Positions 53,006-61,818 of a stretch of 64,000 nt of DNA are shown piece after piece; within the stretch, counting starts at the first letter, position 1; each line of letters starts with the position of its first letter. The notes beneath the pieces are model-generated. The model made no database searches and was not told the DNA's origin. It saw only the letters and a program-made list of their open reading frames with translations. This DNA comes from Prevotellaceae bacterium. GTDB lineage: Bacteria > Bacteroidota > Bacteroidia > Bacteroidales > UBA932. The position numbers and the translations under genes are program-made. Location: assembly GCA_031258195.1 (NCBI GenBank), contig JAIRNF010000024.1, positions 62,001 through 126,000 of the forward strand. The letters are read 5' to 3'.

Positions 53006-53404
53006 ATGACAAAAAAAGTTGCTAAAAAAGAAATAAGAGAAGAAAAGGAAACCTTAGGTTTGCTGGATGTTATTGTAGAGGCTATGTTCGAAAAGAAAGC
53101 TGAGAATATTATCAGCCTCGATCTTTCTTCGCTGGATAATTCGGTGTGTAAGTATTTCGTTATTTGCAATGCTGATTCTACTACGCAAGTTTCTGCCATT
53201 GCGGAGAATGTGGAGGATAGAACTCGTGAGCGTTTGGGCGAAAGAGTTTGGCGCAAGGACGGTTTTGAAAATTCTCTATGGGTGGTGTTAGACTATGGCG
53301 ATATCGTAGTTCATGTATTCCAGACAGAGTGCCGAAATTTTTATCGACTCGAAAACCTATGGGCTGATGCGGAGCTTAAGCGATATGCTGACGATATAAA
53401 GTAG
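53006..53404 (+). CDS. rsfS: Ribosome silencing factor RsfS
   Basis: RsfS binds ribosomal protein L14 and blocks subunit joining. The 132-residue protein has the family core: LDLSSLDNSVCKYFVICNADSTTQVSAI (in part), VWRKDGFENSLWVVLDYGDIVVHVFQ and FYRLENLWADA. A charged N-terminal extension (KKVAKKEIREEKE) precedes it. It is the first gene of the rsfS-ftsH-cdsA-psd unit typical of Bacteroidetes. Confidence 0.95.
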   Translation: MTKKVAKKEIREEKETLGLLDVIVEAMFEKKAENIISLDLSSLDNSVCKYFVICNADSTTQVSAIAENVEDRTRERLGERVWRKDGFENSLWVVLDYGDIVVHVFQTECRNFYRLENLWADAELKRYADDIK

Positions 53405-53491
53405 TAGAGTTTGTTAATGTAATCTGAAGATATTCTACGCATATCTTTTCGATTAAAGTAAAGTTGAATAATTAATAAGTAGTGAATAAAT

Positions 53492-55465
53492 ATGAGTGAA
53501 CCCAATAGAAGACCTGTTCCGCAAAAATCACGCTTTAATCCTTACCTCATTTATCTGATGATAGGTATTGGTTTAATTATAATGTGGTTTAGCTATAGTG
53601 GAGGAGAGCCTGTTCAAACAGATTGGAAAGATGTAAGTACAACTATGTTGGCCAAGGGCGATGTTGAGAGAGCTGTTGTTATAACTAATCAGAATAAAGT
53701 AGAGCTGTATCTCAAGAAGGATGCGCTAACAAAATACGGAAATAGAGAAAAAGGAGCAAAAATAAATCCGAATATTGCTCAAGGACCTCAATACTACTTC
53801 AACATATCATCTAATTGGGATGATCAGAAGATGTTTTCAGAAGCGCAGGCAAATCTTCCGGAAGCAGAGCGTATTATTCCCGATTACATTGAGCGTAATA
53901 ACTATTTTCTACAAGCTCTTAGCTGGTTGGCGTTTCCTATAATTCTTATCGTATTTTGGCTTTTTATGATGAGAAGCGTTTCACGTAATGCCGGTGGTGG
54001 AGGCGGAAGTGGAGGTATTTTCAACGTTGGTAAGTCAAAAGCGCAGTTATTTGATAAAGATTCTGCTGCAAAGAAGGTAACTTTTAATGATGTTGCCGGT
54101 CTTGAAGAGGCAAAAGTTGAGATTATGGAAATTGTGGATTTCCTTAAAAATCCGCAAAAATATACAAATCTTGGAGGAAAGATTCCTAAAGGTGCGCTGC
54201 TTGTTGGTCCTCCGGGAACGGGAAAAACCTTATTAGCAAAGGCTGTAGCAGGTGAAGCAAATGTTCCTTTCTTCTCAATGTCGGGCTCCGACTTTGTTGA
54301 GATGTTTGTAGGAGTAGGTGCATCGCGTGTGCGCGATTTGTTTAAGCAGGCAAAAGAAAAAGCGCCTTGTATCGTTTTCATTGATGAGATTGATGCGGTT
54401 GGTCGTGCTAGAGGTAAAAATGTAGGATGGTCGTCTAACGATGAGCGTGAAAATACCCTTAACCAGCTACTTACCGAAATGGATGGATTTGGTACAAACA
54501 GTGGGGTTATTATTCTTGCTGCAACTAACCGTGCTGATATTTTGGATAAAGCGCTCTTACGTGCCGGACGTTTCGACCGCCAAATACAGGTGGATTTGCC
54601 CGAGTTAAGCGAACGTCTGGAAATATTTAAAGTTCACTTACGGGGAATTAAGATAGCATCGGGCTTAGAAATTGAATTTCTTGCCAAACAAACTCCTGGA
54701 TTTTCGGGGGCAGATATCGCTAACGTATGTAATGAGGCTGCTTTGATAGCCGCTCGTAAAAATAAAACGGTAGTAGAAAGGCAAGACTTTTTAGATGCTA
54801 TCGATCGTATTATTGCCGGACTTGAAAAGAAAAGTAAAATCATATCACCCGAAGAGAAGCGTACTATTGCCTATCATGAAGCCGGACACGCTACGGTTAG
54901 TTGGTTATTAGAGCATGCAAACCCATTGCTTAAGGTAACTATTATACCTCGCGGTCGTTCTTTAGGTGCAGCATGGTATTTACCCGAAGAGCGTCAGATT
55001 ACTACTACTGAGCAAATGCTTGATGAAATGGCTGCAACGCTTGGTGGTAGGGCATCAGAAGAACTTACATTTAATAAAATATCTACAGGCGCATTAAGCG
55101 ATTTGGAGAAAGTTACCAAGCAGGCTTATGCAATGGTTGCATATTTTGGCATGAGCGATAAGCTGGCAAATCTTAGCTACTACGATTCTTCAGGACAATC
55201 GGAAATGTCTTTTGGTAAGCCTTATAGCGAAAAAACGGCAGAAGTATTAGACCAAGAGGTAAAGGCTATTATTGATGGCGCATACGAACGAGCCAAGCAA
55301 GTACTTAGCGACCATGCCGATGGTTTACATCAAGTTGCAGAGTTACTGCTCGAAAAAGAAATAATTTTTAGCGAAGACCTAGAACGAATTTTGGGAAGAC
55401 GCGTTGCTCAAAGTCGTCTTGAAGAGCTTGGCTTTGTAAAAAAGGATCCTACACAAGTAAGCTAG
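53492..55465 (+). CDS. ftsH: ATP-dependent zinc metalloprotease FtsH
   Basis: Membrane-bound AAA+ protease for quality control. The 657-residue protein has two membrane segments (about 18-35 and 141-160) around a periplasmic domain, then a Gly-rich linker. Walker A is VGPPGTGKT (about 238-246), Walker B IVFIDEID, and the second region of homology [21 protein letters not shown]. The zinc site is HEAGH (462-466). It ends 4 bases before the cdsA GTG. Confidence 0.97.
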   Translation: MSEPNRRPVPQKSRFNPYLIYLMIGIGLIIMWFSYSGGEPVQTDWKDVSTTMLAKGDVERAVVITNQNKVELYLKKDALTKYGNREKGAKINPNIAQGPQYYFNISSNWDDQKMFSEAQANLPEAERIIPDYIERNNYFLQALSWLAFPIILIVFWLFMMRSVSRNAGGGGGSGGIFNVGKSKAQLFDKDSAAKKVTFNDVAGLEEAKVEIMEIVDFLKNPQKYTNLGGKIPKGALLVGPPGTGKTLLAKAVAGEANVPFFSMSGSDFVEMFVGVGASRVRDLFKQAKEKAPCIVFIDEIDAVGRARGKNVGWSSNDERENTLNQLLTEMDGFGTNSGVIILAATNRADILDKALLRAGRFDRQIQVDLPELSERLEIFKVHLRGIKIASGLEIEFLAKQTPGFSGADIANVCNEAALIAARKNKTVVERQDFLDAIDRIIAGLEKKSKIISPEEKRTIAYHEAGHATVSWLLEHANPLLKVTIIPRGRSLGAAWYLPEERQITTTEQMLDEMAATLGGRASEELTFNKISTGALSDLEKVTKQAYAMVAYFGMSDKLANLSYYDSSGQSEMSFGKPYSEKTAEVLDQEVKAIIDGAYERAKQVLSDHADGLHQVAELLLEKEIIFSEDLERILGRRVAQSRLEELGFVKKDPTQVS

Positions 55466-55468
55466 CAC

Positions 55469-56323
55469 GTGAATAGTACAGTAGTTAGAACGCTTAGCGG
55501 TATAGTGTTTATAGGTATGATGGTTGGAGCAATTTTGCTTAGCCGCTATACCTTTATTGCTTTAACTACTGTGCTTGTCGTTTTAGGTATGCTGGAGTTC
55601 TACCGGATGACAATACCTAACATTGGGGTACTTCAAAAAGTCTTAGGTATTTTATGCGGAGCAGCGTTAAATATAATGTTTTTTATATTCTTTTTCGGAA
55701 GGTTCGGTATTTTTCCGTTAATAGCCATTCTTTTATTCCTTGCATTATTTATGGCAATTTTTATCTCGTTGTTATATGTAAAGCTAGAAAAGCCATTTGA
55801 AGTATTGGGCTATGCTGTATTGGGGGTTGTGTATATCGCATTGCCGTTTGCATTAATGAATATATGGACATCTTCCAGTTCCGATTTATTTTTGGAGGGG
55901 ATTAAGTATAGCGGATTATCTCTAATTGCTTATTTCGTCATACTTTGGTCAAATGATGTTGGAGCATACTGTTTTGGCATGACTATCGGACGTATAGGTA
56001 ACCATAAGCTGTTTCCGCGTCATTCACCTAAAAAAACATGGGAAGGATTTATTGGTGGCGTACTGGTTGCTATGCTTGCTGGCTATTTGCTATCAATATG
56101 GATGTTTGGCGGAGACAAGAAAATGTTCTGGATAGGTATGGGGCTTATTGTTTCTATTTTCGGAACTTTTGGAGATCTTATAGAGTCTATGCTTAAACGT
56201 AGCGTTGGCGTGAAAGATTCTGGAAGTATTATGCCGGGGCATGGTGGTATTCTTGATAGATTCGACGGAGTATTGCTTTCTTTCATTCCGGCTTCGATGT
56301 ACATGTTTATCACAACACTTTAA
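55469..56323 (+). CDS. cdsA: Phosphatidate cytidylyltransferase CdsA
   Basis: CdsA makes CDP-diacylglycerol for phospholipid synthesis. The 284-residue polytopic protein has the family signature near the C-terminus, KRSVGVKDSGSIMPGHGGILDRFDG, preceded by FGTFGDLIESML, and SPKKTWEGFIGG. It uses a GTG start, 3 bases after the ftsH stop, and continues to psd. Confidence 0.95.
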   Translation: MNSTVVRTLSGIVFIGMMVGAILLSRYTFIALTTVLVVLGMLEFYRMTIPNIGVLQKVLGILCGAALNIMFFIFFFGRFGIFPLIAILLFLALFMAIFISLLYVKLEKPFEVLGYAVLGVVYIALPFALMNIWTSSSSDLFLEGIKYSGLSLIAYFVILWSNDVGAYCFGMTIGRIGNHKLFPRHSPKKTWEGFIGGVLVAMLAGYLLSIWMFGGDKKMFWIGMGLIVSIFGTFGDLIESMLKRSVGVKDSGSIMPGHGGILDRFDGVLLSFIPASMYMFITTL

Positions 56324-56359
56324 TAGTGTATTTTATAATTAAACAACTATAATTCAACA

Positions 56360-57010
56360 ATGCGTATTCATAAAGAAGGAAAAGGAGTTCTTGCTACGAT
56401 ATTATTACTATTTTTAATTCCGTTGGTAGTTGCTATACTTACCGGTTACTGTTGGATATTTACTATAGCTGCCTTTTTCTTTATATTCCTGCTTTTCTGC
56501 TTATGTTTTTTCCGTTTCCCTAATCGCCCTCTCAAACAAATTGATGGAACAGTCCTTTCTCCTGCTGATGGTGAAATTGTTATTATTGAAGAAGTAGAAG
56601 AAACCGAATACCTGAAAGAACGTCGTATTCAAGTTTCCGTATTTATGTCGGTGTGGAATGTTCATATTAACTGGTTCCCGATTGGCGGAGAAGTTGAATA
56701 CTTTAAACATCACCAAGGAAAATACTTACTAGCTTGGCATCCGAAATCGTCGGAGCTGAATGAGCGTACCAGTATCGTTGTAAACAACGGAAAAACACGA
56801 ATACTTTTTCGTCAGATTGCAGGATATGTTGCTCGCCGAATTGTTTGCTATGCTAAAGTAGGAAAGAAGTTTGAGCAAAATCAGCAAGTTGGCTTCATTA
56901 AGTTCGGTTCTCGTGTCGATCTTTTCCTCCCTCTTGACACAGAGATCAACGTAAAAATTGGCGATAAAGTAAAGGGTACAGAAACCATTATTGCCCGTTT
57001 AAAAAAATAA
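56360..57010 (+). CDS. psd: Phosphatidylserine decarboxylase family protein
   Basis: Converts phosphatidylserine to phosphatidylethanolamine. The 216-residue protein is the short archaeal-type (PSD-A) form. It has two N-terminal hydrophobic stretches, LSPADGEI, VFMSVWNVHINWFPIGGEV and the self-cleavage region FIKFGSRVDLFLP, in which the Ser becomes the pyruvoyl group. It follows cdsA by 36 bases, consistent with consecutive steps in phospholipid synthesis. Confidence 0.93.
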   Translation: MRIHKEGKGVLATILLLFLIPLVVAILTGYCWIFTIAAFFFIFLLFCLCFFRFPNRPLKQIDGTVLSPADGEIVIIEEVEETEYLKERRIQVSVFMSVWNVHINWFPIGGEVEYFKHHQGKYLLAWHPKSSELNERTSIVVNNGKTRILFRQIAGYVARRIVCYAKVGKKFEQNQQVGFIKFGSRVDLFLPLDTEINVKIGDKVKGTETIIARLKK

Positions 57011-57043
57011 TGCTATATTTGGTGTAATCAAGCAATTATTGCT

Positions 57044-58150
57044 ATGGATAGCAAGTTTACACGCTACATAATTATTACGGCTGTTACTGCAGTGGTAATA
57101 TTTATTGCATGGTATTTTAGCAATATCATTACCTATATTTTGATATCGGCGGTGCTATCTATTATATGCAAGCCTTTACTAAAATATCTTTCCAAAATAC
57201 ATATAGGAAAGTGGAGAATGCCTCGTTGGCTTATAGCTACTGTAGGACTTATTAGTATTTGGATTGTAGCATTCCTGTTTTTCTATTTCTTTATTCCGCT
57301 TGTTGCTAATCAGGCGAAGGAGCTATCTAACGTAGATCTTACAGAGGTCGGTTATCATTTGTCTCAGCCGCTTCTGAACCTGGAGTCAATGATTCAGGAT
57401 TATATTCCCGGAGCAGAAGACTTTAGCTTCAACGCTCTTTTATCTGAAAATATTGCTTCTATTATAAGCGTGCGAGATGTTACCAACGTATTTGGCTCAG
57501 TTGCAAATATGCTAGGAAGTTTGGCTGTAGCATCATTTTCTATATCATTCATTACTTTTTTCTTTATGAAGGAGGAAAACCTCTTTGTCGGAGGTATCAA
57601 TATGCTATTTCCTAAAAAGTATGAACGGAGTATTTCACGCGCAATGAATTCGATAAATAAGCTATTGATGCGTTATTTTATTGGTGTATTTGCCGACGCC
57701 TTTTGTGTAATGGTAGTGCTAACTATAGGTCTTACTTTTGTTGCCGGTTTATCGTTTCAAACAGCATTGGTTATTGGTTTAATTGCTGGAGTTCTTAACG
57801 TTATTCCTTATGTTGGACCATTAATAGCTGCCGTCATTGGTTTAATAATCGGAACGGTAACCCATATTGATTTAATTGCTACAGGTGGTATCGGGGCATT
57901 GCTAATAAAGATAGGTAGTGTATTTGCTATCATGAAAATAATGGACGATACCATTTTCCAACCGTTTATTTTCTCTAATAGCGTAAAGGCACATCCGCTA
58001 GAGATATTTCTTGTAATACTTATTGCCGGTAGTATTGGAGGTATTCTTGGTATGCTTATCGCTATTCCTACTTACACTGTATTACGAGTTTTTGCCAAAG
58101 AGTTCTTCAATAAATATCGTATAGTACAACGGCTTACTATAAGGATGTAG
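57044..58150 (+). CDS. AI-2E family transporter
   Basis: A 368-residue polytopic protein of the AI-2E/PerM family. Seven or eight membrane helices are visible. Conserved segments are VLSIICKPLLKYLSK, AGVLNVIPYVGPLIAAVIGLIIG and AHPLEIFLVILIAGSIGGILGMLIAIPTY. Despite the family name most members are not tested for AI-2 export; some are ion antiporters. It is the last gene of the rsfS-psd unit. Confidence 0.9.
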   Translation: MDSKFTRYIIITAVTAVVIFIAWYFSNIITYILISAVLSIICKPLLKYLSKIHIGKWRMPRWLIATVGLISIWIVAFLFFYFFIPLVANQAKELSNVDLTEVGYHLSQPLLNLESMIQDYIPGAEDFSFNALLSENIASIISVRDVTNVFGSVANMLGSLAVASFSISFITFFFMKEENLFVGGINMLFPKKYERSISRAMNSINKLLMRYFIGVFADAFCVMVVLTIGLTFVAGLSFQTALVIGLIAGVLNVIPYVGPLIAAVIGLIIGTVTHIDLIATGGIGALLIKIGSVFAIMKIMDDTIFQPFIFSNSVKAHPLEIFLVILIAGSIGGILGMLIAIPTYTVLRVFAKEFFNKYRIVQRLTIRM

Positions 58151-58280
58151 CAGTATAAAGGCAAAAAGCTTAAGATATTCGTGACACGATATGCACAATC
58201 TCATATCTACATTTGCATATTTTCACATTCTCAAGTTGTCTTTTGTCTTTGTTCTATCATCTTTATTCTCCTTTATTATG

Positions 58281-58288
58281 TATCTTTG
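58281..58288 (+). promoter_or_regulatory. -7 element for the hydrogenase-regulator/hydG unit
   Basis: TATCTTTG on the plus strand, about 74 bases before the ATG at 58363, in the 212-base gap after the AI-2E gene. No other gene is visible in that gap. Confidence 0.6.
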
Positions 58289-58362
58289 CAGTATCTGAGA
58301 AGCCGACGTTTTCGTCTTCAAAGATTCATTTACTTAATAGGTCTGAACCGAAAGCATTGCTG

Positions 58363-58617
58363 ATGGAAAAGAGAATTGGAGCGGCGCTTATTGTTGTCGA
58401 AAACAAGAATAGTGTGCCAAGATTGAATAGCCTACTATCAGAACATTCGGAGATTATCGTTGCTCGTCAAGGTCTTCCTCTGCAGGAGAAAGGTATTAGC
58501 GTAATTTCGTTAGTGCTTGAGGGAGGCAGTCAGCAGTTAAATGCACTTATCGGACCAATTGGTAAGTTAGAAGGCGTGACGGTTAAATCAATGATGATGC
58601 CGAATAAGAAAGATTAG
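58363..58617 (+). CDS. TM1266-family putative iron-only hydrogenase system regulator
   Basis: An 84-residue ACT/NikR-like protein with the TM1266 pattern: EKRIGAALIVVENK, LLSEHSEIIVARQGLPL, ISVISLVLEGG and LNALIGPIGKLEGVTVKSMM. This small family accompanies hydrogenase maturation genes and is suspected to regulate them; it contains only an ACT-like fold and no DNA-binding domain. The ATG at 58363 is preferred because upstream residues are not conserved-looking and the -7 element lies between. It lies 30 bases before hydG. Confidence 0.85.
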   Translation: MEKRIGAALIVVENKNSVPRLNSLLSEHSEIIVARQGLPLQEKGISVISLVLEGGSQQLNALIGPIGKLEGVTVKSMMMPNKKD

Positions 58618-58647
58618 GAAAGGTTTTAAATACATTATGCTTATAAA

Positions 58648-60072
58648 ATGAAATTTACACCAGAGAAGTATCATATTCCGGATGAACCGATGAAATCTTT
58701 CATTGATGTTGATGAAATCTGGAACTACCTTAATGCTATACAGCCCACAAAAGAAAGGGTAGAAGCAATTATTGCCAAGTCTTTAGACAAGCAAAGGCTT
58801 ACGTTAGAAGAAACAGCCGCACTCATTAATACAAAAGATATTGAGTTGGTTGAAAAAATAAAAGAGGGAGCCCGGACATTAAAAGAAAGAGTGTATGGGA
58901 ATAGAATAGTTCTTTTTGCTCCGTTATATATTGGCAACTATTGCATGAATAGCTGTCAGTACTGCGGGTTTCGTTCTTCCAATAAAGAGGCTGTACGTAT
59001 AACGTTGAGTGATGACGCCATTGTAAAAGAAGTAGAAGCATTGGAAGATGATGGACAAAAACGTTTGATCTTGGTTTATGGAGAGCATCGTAATTATTCG
59101 CCCGAATTTATAGCACGTACTACCCGTTTAGTTTATAGCGTAAAGCACGATAAAGGTGAGATTCGCCGGGTTAATATTAATGCTGCTCCTTTAGAAATAG
59201 AAGGTTTTAGAACGGTTGCAGAAGCAGGTATCGGAACATATCAGATATTTCAGGAAACCTATCATCCGGATGCTTATAAAAAATATCATTTAAGCGGGAA
59301 AAAAGCAGATTATAGTTGGCGGTTAACTGCTTTGGATCGCGCGCAAGAAGCAGGTATTGATGATGTTGGTATCGGTGCATTACTGGGTTTGTACGATTGG
59401 CGTTTTGAGTTAATGGCTTTAGTTCGGCATACAAATCATTTGGAGGCTTGCTATAATGTAGGACCTCATACTATCTCATTTCCACGTATCCAGGATGCTT
59501 CCGAGCTTAATATTAGTGATGAGTATTTTGTCAGCGATGGTGATTTTATTAAGTTGATTGCTATTCTTCGGCTTGCTGTACCATATACCGGTTTAATTCT
59601 TACGGCAAGAGAGTCAGAAGCATTACGCCAAGAGGCTATACGTTATGGTATATCACAGATTGATGGAGGTACGAATTTAGAGTTAGGTGGTTATCAGGAA
59701 GAAAAAGTTGTAGAGCAAGATTTGAATAAAGAGCAGTTTCAGGTAAATGATAATCGCCCATTGAGTGAAATTGTAGAAAAGCTGTTAGAAGATGGTTACC
59801 TACCATCGTTTTGTACGGCTTGCTACCGTAGGGGTAGAACCGGCGAGCATTTTATGGAATTTTCTGTTCCCGGATTTATTAAGCGTTATTGTACACCAAA
59901 CGCTATGCTTACCCTTGCCGAATACTTATGCGATTATGCCCAGCCTGAAGTTGCTGTAAAAGGGTGGGAGGTAATAGAGAAAAATATGAGTCAAGTTGAC
60001 GAACGTTTTGTTGAGGAGTTAAAAAGTCGTTTGCAGCGCATAAGAGAAGGAGAGAGAGATATCTATTTTTAG
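58648..60072 (+). CDS. hydG: [FeFe] hydrogenase H-cluster maturase HydG
   Basis: HydG is a radical-SAM tyrosine lyase that produces CO, cyanide and an iron synthon for the [FeFe] hydrogenase H-cluster. The 474-residue protein has the SAM cluster CMNSCQYC (Cys99, Cys103 and Cys106). The C-terminal cluster motif is CTAC followed by Cys415 (a CX2CX22C pattern, 389-415), which separates HydG from ThiH. Other blocks are GTYQIFQETYHPDAYKKYH and GIDDVGIGALLGLYDWRFE. HydE, HydF and the hydrogenase itself are not in this window. Confidence 0.96.
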   Translation: MKFTPEKYHIPDEPMKSFIDVDEIWNYLNAIQPTKERVEAIIAKSLDKQRLTLEETAALINTKDIELVEKIKEGARTLKERVYGNRIVLFAPLYIGNYCMNSCQYCGFRSSNKEAVRITLSDDAIVKEVEALEDDGQKRLILVYGEHRNYSPEFIARTTRLVYSVKHDKGEIRRVNINAAPLEIEGFRTVAEAGIGTYQIFQETYHPDAYKKYHLSGKKADYSWRLTALDRAQEAGIDDVGIGALLGLYDWRFELMALVRHTNHLEACYNVGPHTISFPRIQDASELNISDEYFVSDGDFIKLIAILRLAVPYTGLILTARESEALRQEAIRYGISQIDGGTNLELGGYQEEKVVEQDLNKEQFQVNDNRPLSEIVEKLLEDGYLPSFCTACYRRGRTGEHFMEFSVPGFIKRYCTPNAMLTLAEYLCDYAQPEVAVKGWEVIEKNMSQVDERFVEELKSRLQRIREGERDIYF

Positions 60073-60081
60073 TACCTTATT

Positions 60082-60154
60082 GTCATTTCGAACGAAGTAA
60101 GAAACCTGCCGATTGCCTTAGATTCGAGAGATTTCTTACTTCGTTCGAAATGAC
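60082..60154. repeat. Palindromic intergenic repeat, copy F
   Basis: Arms of 26 bases (60082-60107 and 60129-60154) with one mismatch, core CATTTCGAACGAAGTAAGAA, spacer 21 bases. It lies between the convergent hydG and zinc-ribbon genes, next to a separate palindromic terminator. Confidence 0.9.
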
Positions 60155-60166
60155 GGAGAGGATATA

Positions 60167-60206
60167 AATGTAATAAGGAGATGCTTAAGCATCTCCTTAT
60201 TACATT
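60167..60206. terminator. Bidirectional palindromic terminator
   Basis: A perfect 40-base palindrome: AATGTAATAAGGAGATGCTT followed directly by its complement. It is flanked by A/T and lies between the 3' ends of hydG and the zinc-ribbon gene, so it can terminate both. Confidence 0.8.
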
Positions 60207-60226
60207 TTGCACGAGATATTTTTATC

Positions 60227-61816
60227 CTATTCTTGGTCAACAATATCGGCATCAACCAAAATACGACCGCAATATTCGCAAACAATAACCTTCTTGTTTA
60301 GCTTAATATCAAGCTGACGTTGAGGTGGTATTTTGTTGAAACATCCGCCGCAAGCATCACGTCTTACAACCACTACTGCTAAACCATTATGAGCATTCTG
60401 GCGCATTTTGTCGTAAGCTAAAAGAAGTCTAGGCTCAACAAGCCTACGGAAACCTTCTGCTTTTTCTATCAGCTGTTCTTCCTCTTTAGAAGTTTCAGTT
60501 GTAATTTCGTTTAGCTCTTGTTGTTTTTCATCTAAGTCAATTTTTCTGTCGTTCAGTAGCTCTTTTGACTGGTCAATCAAAGCCTTCTTTTCTTTGATTT
60601 GGAAGCCAAACTCTTTGATGTGCTTTTCTGCCAGCTCAACTTCAAGAGTTTGGAATTCTATTTCTTTAGAAAGCGAATCGAACTCACGGTTGTTACGAAC
60701 GTTCTTTTGCTGTTCTTCATATTTCTTGACAAGGCGTTTAGCCGTTTCAATGGCTAACTTCTTAGCAGAGACGCTTGCTTCAATATCTTTTATCTCTTGT
60801 TGAAGGTTGTCGATACGAGTTTGTAATCCTACCACTTCGTCCTCTAAGTCTTGAACCTCTAAAGGCAGCTCTCCGCGTAAGATTTTAATCTCATTAATAG
60901 CAGAATCAATAAGCTGAAGTTCGTAAATTATACGCAACTTGTTTTCTAAAAGTTGTTCGGGTGTGCTGTTAGCATATTTGCTGGCATCAAGCTTTGCAAT
61001 CAGTTTTTTTTCTTCCTCAGGAGTACGAGTTTTGGGTTGCGGTATTTCTTGTGCTTGTGCTTTTGCAGCCGACTTTTTAGCAGTCGGCTTTTTTACCGAT
61101 GTTTCTTTTTCTTTTTCAGTTGTTTTTTGGGGCATTGCTTCGTCTAGATTAGATATGTTGTTATCTTTTATTTCTGCCGCGGCTGTTTCCGGCTGATCAG
61201 CTTTTACTATTTTTATTTCTTCTTTTTCTTTTATAGGTGTTGCTTTTGCTACAACTTTCTTTACTTCAACTTTTTTAGTCGTAGTTTTTACAGCCGTTTT
61301 TTTCTCTACGACTTTTTTAGGTACTGCCGCTTTTTTTGTTGTAGTCGTAGTTTTTTTTACCGTTGCTTTTTTAGGTATTACTGTTTTTTTGGCCGTAGTA
61401 GTCTTTTTTGTTGCCGTAGCTTTCTTTGCTTCGACTTTTTTTGTTGTAGTTTTCCTTGTAGCGGTCTTTGCTACTACTTTCTTTTTAGGCTCTGCTTTTT
61501 TTACCACAGCTTTTTTTGTAGTAGTGGTTTTCTTAGCAGGTGTAGTTTTCTTTACTGGCGCTACCTTCTTTGTCGTTGTTTTTTTAGCAACGGTTTTAGC
61601 TGTGGCTTTTTTAGCTGTGGCGGTTTTTTTAATAGGGGTAGCCTTTTTTGCTACTGTTTTCTTTGTTAGTGCAACTTTTTTAACGGTAGCTGTTTTTTTT
61701 GTTACTGTCTTTTTACTAGTCGTTGTCTTTTTTGCCGGGGCGGCTTTCTTGGCAGGTGCTGCCTTTTTAGCAGCAGTGGACTTCTTAGTCGTGCCAGCTT
61801 TTTTCTTTTCTGCCAT
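60227..61816 (-). CDS. C4 zinc-ribbon coiled-coil protein with histone-H1-like N-terminal extension
   Basis: A 529-residue protein of two parts. Residues 1 to about 200 are low-complexity Lys, Thr, Ala and Val with AAPAKK, TTTKK and VAKK repeats, like histone H1. After a charged linker, residues about 270-529 match the conserved C4-type zinc-ribbon family: a long antiparallel coiled coil (about 300-460) and the ribbon CGGCFNKIPPQ with CEYCGRILVD. The core family is typically about 250 residues and is thought to bind nucleic acid or act in trafficking; its role is unsettled. The extension more than doubles it. It starts 2 bases after the Nif3 gene's stop. Confidence 0.88.
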   Translation of the reverse strand: MAEKKKAGTTKKSTAAKKAAPAKKAAPAKKTTTSKKTVTKKTATVKKVALTKKTVAKKATPIKKTATAKKATAKTVAKKTTTKKVAPVKKTTPAKKTTTTKKAVVKKAEPKKKVVAKTATRKTTTKKVEAKKATATKKTTTAKKTVIPKKATVKKTTTTTKKAAVPKKVVEKKTAVKTTTKKVEVKKVVAKATPIKEKEEIKIVKADQPETAAAEIKDNNISNLDEAMPQKTTEKEKETSVKKPTAKKSAAKAQAQEIPQPKTRTPEEEKKLIAKLDASKYANSTPEQLLENKLRIIYELQLIDSAINEIKILRGELPLEVQDLEDEVVGLQTRIDNLQQEIKDIEASVSAKKLAIETAKRLVKKYEEQQKNVRNNREFDSLSKEIEFQTLEVELAEKHIKEFGFQIKEKKALIDQSKELLNDRKIDLDEKQQELNEITTETSKEEEQLIEKAEGFRRLVEPRLLLAYDKMRQNAHNGLAVVVVRRDACGGCFNKIPPQRQLDIKLNKKVIVCEYCGRILVDADIVDQE

Positions 61817-61818
61817 AG

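Noticed and set aside
58648..60072. ThiH (thiamine) instead of HydG
   Set aside because: The C-terminal CX2CX22C cluster motif and the adjacent TM1266-type gene are specific to HydG; no thi genes are nearby.
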